From positions 1,084,501 through 1,148,500 of the forward strand of contig NZ_CP066265.1 of assembly GCF_023278085.1 (NCBI RefSeq): DNA of 64,000 nucleotides. The letters are read 5' to 3'. Positions 49,272 through 57,213 of this stretch are shown piece by piece. The translations under genes were made by a program, and so were the position numbers. Origin of the DNA: Pseudomonas syringae (GTDB lineage Bacteria > Pseudomonadota > Gammaproteobacteria > Pseudomonadales > Pseudomonadaceae). Under the pieces are notes generated by a model. It did not search any database, had not been told where the DNA came from, and saw nothing but the letters and a program-made list of their open reading frames with translations. How positions within the stretch are numbered: the stretch's first letter is position 1; every line of letters starts with the position of its first letter.

Positions 49272-52200
49272 TCAGGCGCCCTTGGGCGGGTCGGGCAACC
49301 GGGTATTGCACATGGCTTGCCCGTGGTTTTCCAGATAAGGCGTCAGAATCGGCGCCATGCCCTTGAGTACCTGCACAGGCAATGCCGAGGTGAAGCGAAA
49401 ACCCTCGGCGGCGCGTCCCGGCACAAACGCGGTCAGCGCGCCAAAGTGGTTGTCGCCGATATAGAACACAAAGGTCGCGGTGCGGTTGATCGCTCTGGAA
49501 CTGAGAATGCGTCCGCCCGCACCGATGCTCTCGATCCGGTTATCACCCGTACCGGTCTTGCCGCCCATCGCCAGCACACTGCCGTCCTGCATCTTGAACG
49601 TGCCTTGCACGCGCTTGGCGGTGCCGCCGTCCACCACTTGCGACAAGGCCTCGCGCATGGCGGCGGCCACTTCCGACGGCAATACCCGCTGGCCCAGTTC
49701 AGGGTTGATGGTCAGTTCGGTGTCGTAAGGTGTGTCAGCAGCAAAATGCAGGCTGTCGATGCGCACCGGCGGCAGACGAATACCGTCGTTCTGGATAATG
49801 CCGATCAATTCGGCCAGCGCCGCCGGACGATCCCCCGAGCTGCCGATCGCCGTTGCCAGCGACGGCACCAGGTGGTCGAACGGGTAACCCACGCGTTGCC
49901 AGCGTTGCTCGATATCCAGAAACGCTTCGACTTCCATCATGGTCCGTACCCGGCTGTCACGAGCACCCTTGTGACGACTCTTGAACAACCAGCCGTACAC
50001 TTCCTGCCGCTCGAACCGGCTGGCCGCCGCCGCATCCTTGAATTGCGCCTCCGGGTGCTTGAGCAGATAGCCCACCAGCCATAGATCGAGCGGGTGTACA
50101 CGGGCGATGTAGCCTTGATCGGGCAGGGTATAAGCGCCCGGCCCATAGCTGGCGTACAGCTCGGCCAGACGTTTGTCGGTCAGTTTCGAAGTCGCTTTGG
50201 TCTCTTCCAGATGGGCGCGAACGAACGCATTGAATGTGGCTTGATCAGCGCTCGGCAGCAGGTAGCGATGCACGGCAGCGAGGCGAATCGCCGTCGGATG
50301 AATGCCGTCCAGAAAGGTGTCCAGCCGCTCCTGCGTGGTCTTGTTCTTGTAGCGCTTCCAGAAGCGCAGCAGGAACACGGTGCCTTCCCGGTCGGCAAAC
50401 TGGCTCAGGTATTCCTGACGGCGCGGGTTGTCATCGTCCTTGAGCAGCGAAGCGCTGTTATTGGGCGCCTGATAGGTGCTGTAGCGCACCACGTCGCGCA
50501 TCAGGCGAATGAACGGCAGGTTGATCGACTCCCGCAACGACTCGCGCAAGGTCGGGATGCGCTCGTTGTCTTCACGCCGGAAGTTGTTGAAGCGGTGCAT
50601 GCCGCCACCGGTGAAGAAGGCCTCGGCGGGGCTCGCCGAATAAGTACGGTCCAGTGCCGCGGCGAGCATTTTCGCCAGGTCGCGATCGCTGTTCTGCATC
50701 AGGTAGTCCACTGACCAGCGGGTCAACCGGTCAGGCTCTTCGACGGGGATCTTTCTCAACTGCGCATTGCTCATGCCCGCGTAGCGCCCGTGCAGCTCGG
50801 CGATGATTTCCAGGTAGGTGGTCAACACGCGCATCTTGGCGGTCGAGCCCAGCTCCAGCTTGCTGCCTTCGTTAATGTCGAAAGGCTGATCGGTGCTGTC
50901 AGTCTGCACCCGGACCCGCGAACCGTCTGCGCCGCGTTCGAACAAGGTGAAGCTGTAGCGCACCTGTGTCGTGCTGGCCGGGGTCAGCAGGCGCTCGCCC
51001 ATCAGGCCGACCTTCGCCGCGAACTCAGGGTTGGCCAGATCGCGCAGGTACTGGCTGACGCTGCGCTGCAACTCGCCGTGCAAGGTGCTGGTGGCTGACA
51101 GATCGAGGCGGTCCAGATCATAAAGCGGACGATTGAGCAGGTTCGACAAGCGAGTGCGAGCGACGCTGATGCCTTTGTTGGTTTCGATGGGCTGAATCGT
51201 CGGCTGCTGCGCCCAGTCTCGATAGGTGACCGTGGCTGCCAGCGCGGCATCGGCCAGTGGCTTGTCAATGACATTGGCCTGAGCCAGCAGGCGAATATGG
51301 CTGTCGGTCAGCTCCGCCAGTTCTGCGCGGCCCTTGGACAGATAGTGCGACGGACGACGCTGGGCAATCACCAGCGACAGCACTTCGCGCAACGCCAGCG
51401 CCTTGTTGGCCAGGCCCTTTTGATCGGTAGGACTTGAGGCCAGCAGCTCATTGGTCGTGGCGAAATCCACGCCAAACCAGACCCGCAACCCTTCCGCCAG
51501 ACCGTGCACCTCACCATGCCCCGGCACCGCAGACAGTGGCACGCTGTTCAGGTAATCGCGCACCACCCGCTGGCGTACCGCAAGCGTCTGCTCGCCGGGT
51601 TGATAGGCGCGCACGCTGGCAGAAACCATTTGCCGCAATTTCTCCGAACCAGACTGCGTCAGCCCGTCAGGCGAGTGACGGTATTTTTCCAGCTGGGTCG
51701 CCAGCGTGCTGCCACCGGCCGACTGACCGGGCAGGGCAAATACCTTCGCTACTTGCGACCAGGCGGCCTTGGCAAAGCGCGGCCAGTCCACGGCCGGGTT
51801 GGCCAACGGCTGCTGCGGGTCGAGCAGATCGCGGTTTTCGATGAACAGCAGGCTGTGAACCACCAGTGGCGGAATGTCCGCGAAGGCCGGATACAGCTGC
51901 TGCGGATAACGAAACTCATACAGCGGTGCGCCACGGCAGTCGGTGATCGACAGCCCGACCTGGCTTTTTTCCTCGTAAGGCACAAAAAAACCGCGCTGCA
52001 CGTAGCGCCTGAGCTCGGGTGAAAAGCGCGTCTGGCGCGTGATCACGTAGTCGCGCTTGAGCAGCCGCGGCAAAAACTCATCCAGCGATGAATAGCCCAG
52101 GCGCTTGTCGAACGGCCCGTCACCCGGATAGATCACCTCGTTGCTGGGCCCGGGTTGCATCGAGTAGCTCAGGCTGGCCGCGAACCGGCTGAACTCCCGC

Positions 52201-52391
52201 GCCTGCAGCCTGGAACTGCGACTCTCCATCGCCACGGCGGCGCCCAGCGCCACCCCGCCCACCACCAGAATCCCCCAGAACACCCACCACCCATATCGCC
52301 TGCGACGCGGCCGTTTTGGCGTGCGTGGATCATCCTGACGGTCCGCTGACATCACATCCTGCTTGCTATCGGAATGCCGAAATACGCCCAT
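49272..52391 (-). CDS. large bifunctional penicillin-binding protein (transglycosylase/transpeptidase)
   Basis: 1039 residues from ATG 52391; alternatives are 52409 and 52352. A basic N-terminus and one membrane helix (about 37-60) precede a GT51 domain with LLFIENRDLLDP and AGGSTLATQLEKYRHS. The transpeptidase domain has SxxK in LGSTAKMR and KTGTGD near the C-terminus. It is longer than ordinary class A PBPs, with an extended region between domains. It makes or repairs peptidoglycan in the periplasm. Monocistronic. Confidence 0.85.
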   Translation of the reverse strand: MGVFRHSDSKQDVMSADRQDDPRTPKRPRRRRYGWWVFWGILVVGGVALGAAVAMESRSSRLQAREFSRFAASLSYSMQPGPSNEVIYPGDGPFDKRLGYSSLDEFLPRLLKRDYVITRQTRFSPELRRYVQRGFFVPYEEKSQVGLSITDCRGAPLYEFRYPQQLYPAFADIPPLVVHSLLFIENRDLLDPQQPLANPAVDWPRFAKAAWSQVAKVFALPGQSAGGSTLATQLEKYRHSPDGLTQSGSEKLRQMVSASVRAYQPGEQTLAVRQRVVRDYLNSVPLSAVPGHGEVHGLAEGLRVWFGVDFATTNELLASSPTDQKGLANKALALREVLSLVIAQRRPSHYLSKGRAELAELTDSHIRLLAQANVIDKPLADAALAATVTYRDWAQQPTIQPIETNKGISVARTRLSNLLNRPLYDLDRLDLSATSTLHGELQRSVSQYLRDLANPEFAAKVGLMGERLLTPASTTQVRYSFTLFERGADGSRVRVQTDSTDQPFDINEGSKLELGSTAKMRVLTTYLEIIAELHGRYAGMSNAQLRKIPVEEPDRLTRWSVDYLMQNSDRDLAKMLAAALDRTYSASPAEAFFTGGGMHRFNNFRREDNERIPTLRESLRESINLPFIRLMRDVVRYSTYQAPNNSASLLKDDDNPRRQEYLSQFADREGTVFLLRFWKRYKNKTTQERLDTFLDGIHPTAIRLAAVHRYLLPSADQATFNAFVRAHLEETKATSKLTDKRLAELYASYGPGAYTLPDQGYIARVHPLDLWLVGYLLKHPEAQFKDAAAASRFERQEVYGWLFKSRHKGARDSRVRTMMEVEAFLDIEQRWQRVGYPFDHLVPSLATAIGSSGDRPAALAELIGIIQNDGIRLPPVRIDSLHFAADTPYDTELTINPELGQRVLPSEVAAAMREALSQVVDGGTAKRVQGTFKMQDGSVLAMGGKTGTGDNRIESIGAGGRILSSRAINRTATFVFYIGDNHFGALTAFVPGRAAEGFRFTSALPVQVLKGMAPILTPYLENHGQAMCNTRLPDPPKGA

Positions 52392-52753
52392 AATCGATCG
52401 TCCGGTCATCCTGTAGACACACCTGACTTCAGCTTAGACGCTGGTTGGGGTTGTGGGGGAAATTGTCTGATGGTTTTGCGCTGAATCGAGGTGCTGCTTA
52501 GAGGGATGTGGATCGCATGCGTGTCGTCTAAGGCTGGGTTTCTACTGCAAGGGTGTCGTCCATTGACAGGCGTTTGAATAACGGTTTTTTAATCCGTCGG
52601 TAGTGAGTTATCAAACAGTAAATTAGTTATTTTGTAGGAGGTTTCCGATAATTGTATCTGTCGCTTGATCTTGAGTTAAACAGCTGATTACGTCCGGGTT
52701 TGTCAGTGGCAATGACACCCTGCGTAATTAAAAATACTATCGAGATCAAGCAA
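52392..52753. other. upstream region of the island's first gene
   Basis: No gene. The right half, from about 52560, is AT-rich. It holds the dyad TAGGAGGTTTCCGA at 52635-52648 and a segment ATTACGTCC...TTTGTCAGTGGCAA at 52687-52713 that also precedes the paralogous gene at 55451. Confidence 0.55.
52635..52648. promoter_or_regulatory. island dyad, copy 1
   Basis: TAGGAGGTTTCCGA, an imperfect copy of the island motif TAGGA-N4-TCCxA. It ends 106 bases before the family A pseudogene start. Confidence 0.5.
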
Positions 52754-53662
52754 ATGAATAATAAGAAAGACAAGGCGCGGCGCGCGCTGTTGTCCGGGCT
52801 GCTGTTGGCAATGTCCTGGCATGCGATGGCGCAGGTAGATGCAGCACCTGCCGTCAGCGATCCACCAGCATCGCAGGAACAAATGGTTCCCGGAGGCAGG
52901 ACGTTATATTCCGGTAGTGCTGTCGGATAAGCTTCATCAGATCAGCAAGACTCTGGAAAGTACCACCGCGGTTCATCAGTATGGTTTTACGGCTGTGCGT
53001 GGACAGAATGTCCTGATCGCTACCCCGGATAGCAACTACAATCAGAAATGGAAGCTGGAATTTCAAGTGGATGGTGGAGAGTGGCGACCCAAGCGACATA
53101 ATGGTGCAGAGAAGGTCGTTGGCTTGAATGCTGGGGCCCAGGTCAGTATACGTATTCTTGCGACAGACGGCGCCAGGTTTGACAGGGCCACTTATAAAGT
53201 GGTCTTCGGCTCCTACCCACACATGAACTATGACTTGCATAATGAAGAAGGGTTCTTGCCGATTCCACATGGTCGGACCAATCCTGAGTTTCTTGGCACT
53301 CAGGCATTTACGAAGGCGATATTGGAGGCGAATTTTACTGACAGCAAAGGGATTCCATTGGAGGGGGGGTACTAAATTTCAAACTTGAATTACCTGTGAC
53401 AAAAACAAAAATACCCAAGACTTTTACGTCTAATGGGGACGGGAAAATCATGGAGCTAATCGAGTTTGAAGGTTGTGAAGGAGGGAACTATGCCCGTGAT
53501 TTCGTTCATTATAGCAACGGCAGAAATACCTGGAGCACCCGCTACGAGGTCGGAATGTACTGGGCTGAGAATGCGCTGCCCGAACACTTGGCAGACAAGC
53601 CCTATATTTATAATTTCGGACATATTTGTAAGCGCTGGCTGCGTAACTGGTCAAGAAATTAA
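52754..53662 (+). pseudogene. family A secreted protein, broken by two compensating frameshifts
   Basis: Frame 1 gives a signal peptide (MNNKKDKARRALLSGLLLAM..., cut near AMA) to about residue 48, then a stop at 52928. The body continues one frame over from about 52900 (IPVVLSDKLHQISKTLES... to LEGG). After the seven-G run at 53363-53369 it returns to frame 1 (VLNFKLELPVTK...) and ends NFGHICKRWLRN. The joined product, about 302 residues, parallels the intact gene at 55451: SDKLH/TDKLH, YGF..RGQ(N/D)VL, FGSYP/LGSYP, LEGG and GHICK. Function unknown; two conserved Cys suggest a disulfide. Confidence 0.8.
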
Positions 53663-53677
53663 TGTTCATCGTTAAAA

Positions 53678-53708
53678 CGCTCTGTTCGGCATAGGCCGTA
53701 CAGAGCGT
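53678..53708. terminator. bidirectional hairpin between convergent island genes
   Basis: Perfect 9-bp stem ACGCTCTGT/ACAGAGCGT with an inner CGGC/GCCG pair, between the family A pseudogene and the first family B gene. T tracts are weak. Confidence 0.55.
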
Positions 53709-53718
53709 ATTATGTTTA

Positions 53719-54396
53719 TCAGACTCTAATATCTATACAGGATGGCTCTTTTCTTTCTGCATTTTGTTTGATTTGATTTATCCATATTTCGCGAGGGTCG
53801 TTTTTCTTGCTCGCCGCTATCATACCCAAATCTATGACATCTTGAAAATTCGTCAGGTCAAGTTTGTATTGCCCTTTGAACGTATCACTGTCGTGGTCCA
53901 CCAGTGCCATGATTATTTTGGCATGCGTGCGGGCAGATTCTTTGAAATCGTTTTTTTGATTGATTGCATCTGTCAGGTATTTGAGCTCATCGTTACCTAG
54001 TTTTTTGTCGAGATCGATAATTTTTAATTCTGCATCGTCTCCCAGTGTGTAGCTGAAATTTGAGATTTTCAGATCAGGCCGTAGATCCATTAGTTCATTT
54101 CTGAATTCATTAAAATGGCTTGACTGGACCCTTGACATTATGAGTGACCACCCATAAGTGCTTTCAATATATTCTTGCTTGGTCCTCGGACGTATTTCGG
54201 TGACTTCGTTGTAAATGAAAGTATGTGGCTCCAGCCACGGTGCCTCTTGTTGGGTGTAAAATGCTTTTGCAAACGCTTCTTTTTTTCCAGAAATGAGTTG
54301 GGTTTCAGGCGAAGGTATTGACTGATTTCGCTGTGCCGATGTTTGAACGTTAGGCTGAGGCTTCACCCATGTAGCGCTTGTAGGCGAGATATTCAT
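53719..54396 (-). CDS. family B island protein 1 (unknown function)
   Basis: 225 residues, no signal peptide or membrane segment. The N-terminus MNISPTSATWVKPQPNVQTS is Ser/Pro-rich, with Ile at position 3 and no acidic residue in the first 12, as in P. syringae type III effectors. The C-terminal domain shared with its two paralogues runs FSYTLGDDAELKIIDLDKK, then LKYLTDAINQKNDF, HAKIIMALVDHD and NFQDVIDLGMI. KIIDLDKKLGNDE resembles an EF-hand loop lacking its first acidic residue. AAGGAG ribosome site. No known family recognised. Confidence 0.75.
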   Translation of the reverse strand: MNISPTSATWVKPQPNVQTSAQRNQSIPSPETQLISGKKEAFAKAFYTQQEAPWLEPHTFIYNEVTEIRPRTKQEYIESTYGWSLIMSRVQSSHFNEFRNELMDLRPDLKISNFSYTLGDDAELKIIDLDKKLGNDELKYLTDAINQKNDFKESARTHAKIIMALVDHDSDTFKGQYKLDLTNFQDVIDLGMIAASKKNDPREIWINQIKQNAERKEPSCIDIRV

Positions 54397-54469
54397 AGCT
54401 AGCTCCTTGCTGAATGTTGGGTCTTCTTGTTAACGGCACTTCAAGGAATAACGTGGGCTGATAATGTTG

Positions 54470-54483
54470 TGGGAAAAATCCGA
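54470..54483. promoter_or_regulatory. island dyad, copy 2
   Basis: TGGGAAAAATCCGA, starting exactly 74 bases from the start codon of family B gene 1 (54396). The same 74-base spacing is seen for copy 3. Confidence 0.5.
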
Positions 54484-54532
54484 GAGGGTGACCGTGTGTG
54501 AACTGCTTCGCGATTTAAACCTGTCTAAACGC

Positions 54533-55231
54533 TCAAGCATGAACATCGACCACAGCCTGTCGCGCCTCTTCGCGCTTAGGCGCATTACGCTCCACTTGAT
54601 AGAGAATCGTGTTGATAAAGTTGCCTATGTGGTTGCGGCTGAATATCTGTCCGTAGTCAACGATCTTGCTGTAATTCTCCAGGTTGAGCGTGTGGCGGTT
54701 GTCGAGTTTTTCTGTGTATTGATCGACGAGTTCCATGACGCTTTTGGCGTTCTTGCGCAGGTCGTCTTTCAGTGACTGACGCTCGTTCAACTTCTCGGTC
54801 AGATAGCTGAATTCTGCGGGGGTGAGTACGCCATCAGGATCTGTAACCTGAATCTCCTGATTGAAGCCCAGTGTGAAGCCAAAGTGCTTTTTTGACAGCT
54901 CCAGATTTAAATAAGGAAGCTGCTGTTTGAATTCATGGTAATTATCGAACATGCGACACATTTCTGTATTCGTTGTTATGATGAGGTCTTTTAGGTATTC
55001 ATTTCTGAGGAGGTCAAGATCTGCTTTGGGAAGTGTATTATAGAATGAGTCGATTTCACCTTTTGAATTTTTTATCAGCCATGGAGAATCCTCATAGCGG
55101 TAGAACTCTTCATTAGGGTTGCGTTGTTTTATGACCGTTTGAGCAGCATTTTCTGGAGCTGCCTCTGGTGAGGTGGTTTGACGAGGAAATGGCAGCTTAT
55201 GAATAGCATTGGTGGAGGAGCTGATGTTCAT
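54533..55231 (-). CDS. family B island protein 2 (unknown function)
   Basis: 232 residues. N-terminus MNISSSTNAIHKLPFPRQTT: Ile3, no acidic residue in the first 12. The shared domain runs FGFTLGFNQEIQVTDPDGVL, SYLTEKLNERQSL, NAKSVMELVDQYTEK and NYSKIVDYGQI. VTDPDGVLTPAEF is the best EF-hand-like loop of the three paralogues, although position 1 is Val. It follows family B gene 1 in the same orientation but has its own promoter module. Function unknown. Confidence 0.75.
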   Translation of the reverse strand: MNISSSTNAIHKLPFPRQTTSPEAAPENAAQTVIKQRNPNEEFYRYEDSPWLIKNSKGEIDSFYNTLPKADLDLLRNEYLKDLIITTNTEMCRMFDNYHEFKQQLPYLNLELSKKHFGFTLGFNQEIQVTDPDGVLTPAEFSYLTEKLNERQSLKDDLRKNAKSVMELVDQYTEKLDNRHTLNLENYSKIVDYGQIFSRNHIGNFINTILYQVERNAPKREEARQAVVDVHA

Positions 55232-55304
55232 TCTGAAACGCCCTTCGCTGTTAGTGATAACTCTCTAACGGCCTTGCGCTGGAAAACTTTTCCTGTTTAC
55301 TGTG

Positions 55305-55318
55305 TAGGACTTTTCCTA
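55305..55318. promoter_or_regulatory. island dyad, copy 3
   Basis: TAGGACTTTTCCTA, starting exactly 74 bases upstream of family B gene 2 (55231). It shares a divergent region with copy 4. Confidence 0.55.
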
Positions 55319-55342
55319 GAATGCGATAGTAATAATTTTTTG

Positions 55343-55356
55343 TAGGAAATTTCCGT
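55343..55356. promoter_or_regulatory. island dyad, copy 4
   Basis: TAGGAAATTTCCGT, containing the perfect palindrome GGAAATTTCC, ends 95 bases upstream of the intact family A gene. Confidence 0.6.
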
Positions 55357-55450
55357 ATTTTCAATGCGGAGGGTTGACTAAGTGATTCAGTCTCTATTAC
55401 GTCGATTTTGTCAGTGGCAACCTGCCTCTGCTTAATCTATGGGAATACCT

Positions 55451-56395
55451 ATGAATATTTTTGGAAAAACGTGTGTCATTACTTATTTTTTGTCGATTCT
55501 ACTGACAATGGCGTTGGCTTCTGGCTCTTATGCCAATACCGATAGCGAAATCGCGGTGGGCGTAAAAAATAATGAAGCTGATGACATAAACGAAGCTGTT
55601 CAAGCCGGGCCCGGTCAGGAAGTTTCTGAGCCAAGATTTACTATCTTGACAGATAAGTTGCACTCGATTGTAGACGTCTTGACAAGTAAGTATCCTGTTC
55701 ATTATTACGGTTTTGTATCGCGCCGTGGACAAGATGTACTTCTTTACTCGCCAGTCGGTGATCCGGTTACTAACCCTTGGAAGACTGAGTATTATGAGAA
55801 TGGCGAGTGGGTAGCTCAAACCCTTGAGACCAAGGTGTTTACGAAACTGGATGCCGGAGCTGAGGTGATTGTCAGAGTCATGCCGAGAAAGTCTTTAGTC
55901 GCGAATGAACTTCCTTATACGGTAAGGTTGGGGTCCTATCCCGTTATGGAAAGCTATGATTTGCTCGACGAACCTGGTGTTCTTAGAATTCCAGGTGGGC
56001 ATACTAAGCCCGAGTGGCTAGCAACTCAGATTTACAAGGAGGCTGTTTTTGAGGCGAAGTTCGCTGACACCAAAAATACGCCTCTTGAAGGCGGCATAGC
56101 CAGTCTTGTCATGAGTTTTGGTGAAAACGAACCCACCATCACACATCATTCAATCAGCGATGCTAGTGGTGTTGCCTCACGACTTATTGAATTTGGGCGC
56201 TGTGATGGAGGGGTTGAAGCTCTGGATTTTGTCGACAAACAGATGGGCTTCAATACCTGGAGAAGTCTTTATAACGTAGCAGGCTATTTTGTGCAAAATT
56301 CATCTTTGGGACCACTGAAGACAACGCCTCGCATTGTATTTATGGGCCATATCTGTAAGCAGACTGTTCTGCGAACTGTGGCTCCCCGCGGTTGA
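55451..56395 (+). CDS. family A secreted protein (intact paralogue)
   Basis: 314 residues. Signal peptide MNIFGKTCVITYFLSILLTM..., likely cut after SYA (about 29). The mature protein has TDKLHSIVDVL, HYYGFVSRRGQDVLLYSP, a region with beta-sandwich character, GRCDGG and GHICKQT; the conserved Cys pair could form a disulfide. No enzyme motif or known domain recognised. ATG 55451 is used; an in-frame ATG four codons upstream is possible. The upstream segment TTACGTC...TTTGTCAGTGGCAA is shared with the broken paralogue. Confidence 0.75.
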   Translation: MNIFGKTCVITYFLSILLTMALASGSYANTDSEIAVGVKNNEADDINEAVQAGPGQEVSEPRFTILTDKLHSIVDVLTSKYPVHYYGFVSRRGQDVLLYSPVGDPVTNPWKTEYYENGEWVAQTLETKVFTKLDAGAEVIVRVMPRKSLVANELPYTVRLGSYPVMESYDLLDEPGVLRIPGGHTKPEWLATQIYKEAVFEAKFADTKNTPLEGGIASLVMSFGENEPTITHHSISDASGVASRLIEFGRCDGGVEALDFVDKQMGFNTWRSLYNVAGYFVQNSSLGPLKTTPRIVFMGHICKQTVLRTVAPRG

Positions 56396-56397
56396 CT

Positions 56398-56438
56398 AAA
56401 AAAGGTCTGGCGGGCCATCTGTCCCGCCAGACTGCTTT
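56398..56438. terminator. bidirectional terminator between family A and family B genes
   Basis: Perfect 10-bp stem GTCTGGCGGG/CCCGCCAGAC with an 8-base loop, preceded by six A (terminating minus-strand transcripts) and followed by TGCTTT. It lies between the convergent genes at 55451 and 57103. Confidence 0.85.
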
Positions 56439-57103
56439 CATACAGATACAGAAAGGTATGAGAAGTCTCGTTTTTCAGCGTTGCTTTGGACTTGTTGTAC
56501 CCATTCACTGTGCATGTTTTTTTCGCTGGTGTTCATGATTTTTCCGTAGTCGATCACGTCCTGAAAGTTACTGATATCGAGTGTGTATCGCCCGCCAAAA
56601 GTTTTATGATCATGGTCGACCAATGTCATGATTGTTTTGGCGTGACGCTGCGCCTGACTTTTAAAATCTCTGAAATCATTGATGGCTTGTGTGAGAACCG
56701 ACTTGTCGTTTTCAGTCAGGCTGTTATCGTAGTCAATGATCTTCAACGATGCATTTTCATCCAAGGTGAAGCCGAACTTTTTACGTGCAAGTTCAGGATA
56801 GCTATCTTGCAGCTGTTCTTGAAAACTGCTGTAAGTGATATTCATGAGGGCAAGCTCCAATATCTCGTGCAATTTTTTATCATTGACATAGTCAATCCGA
56901 TTTTTTATATGTTCATTGATCGGCTCAATCAACCACGGCTCTTTCTGATATTCGTAAAACTTTTTTTCTTTCGTCAGTTTTGCCTCAGATGCAACGATGT
57001 CTTTCGGACTGATATCTTCTGTCGGTTCGGCATTGCTGACGCTATGCATCAGTTTGATCTGTTGCAGGGTGCCTGCCTGGTTCGGTATTCCATTAATGTT
57101 CAA
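56438..57103 (-). CDS. family B island protein 3 (unknown function)
   Basis: 221 residues from a TTG start at 57103, giving NINGIPNQAGTLQQIKL after the initiator. This restores the MNI N-terminus of both paralogues, leaves GGAGGG seven bases upstream as ribosome site, and sets the dyad distance to 71 bases, close to 74. An ATG at 57118 adds five residues and would consume that ribosome site. Shared domain: FGFTLDENASLKIIDYDNSL, SVLTQAINDFRDF, HAKTIMTLVDHDHKTF and NFQDVIDYGKI. Function unknown. Confidence 0.75.
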   Translation of the reverse strand: MNINGIPNQAGTLQQIKLMHSVSNAEPTEDISPKDIVASEAKLTKEKKFYEYQKEPWLIEPINEHIKNRIDYVNDKKLHEILELALMNITYSSFQEQLQDSYPELARKKFGFTLDENASLKIIDYDNSLTENDKSVLTQAINDFRDFKSQAQRHAKTIMTLVDHDHKTFGGRYTLDISNFQDVIDYGKIMNTSEKNMHSEWVQQVQSNAEKRDFSYLSVSV

Positions 57104-57173
57104 GACGTTGCCCTCCATTTGGTCTCCTACCGGATAGCGGCCCGCTTACCAAAAACTTGGCCTGATAAACCAG

Positions 57174-57187
57174 TAGGAAATTTCCGA
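57174..57187. promoter_or_regulatory. island dyad, copy 5
   Basis: TAGGAAATTTCCGA, starting 71 bases from the TTG start of family B gene 3. Identical to copy 4 except for its last base. Confidence 0.6.
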
Positions 57188-57213
57188 GAGGGCACCCAAC
57201 TGTGACGCTGTTC

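Noticed and set aside
53764..54000. Plus-strand frame with hydrophobic, aromatic residues inside family B gene 1
   Set aside because: Antisense shadow of a frame that has two paralogues in the same island.
56486..57205. 239-codon plus-strand frame opposite family B gene 3
   Set aside because: The opposite frame has paralogues, a promoter module and a ribosome site, whereas this one has none.
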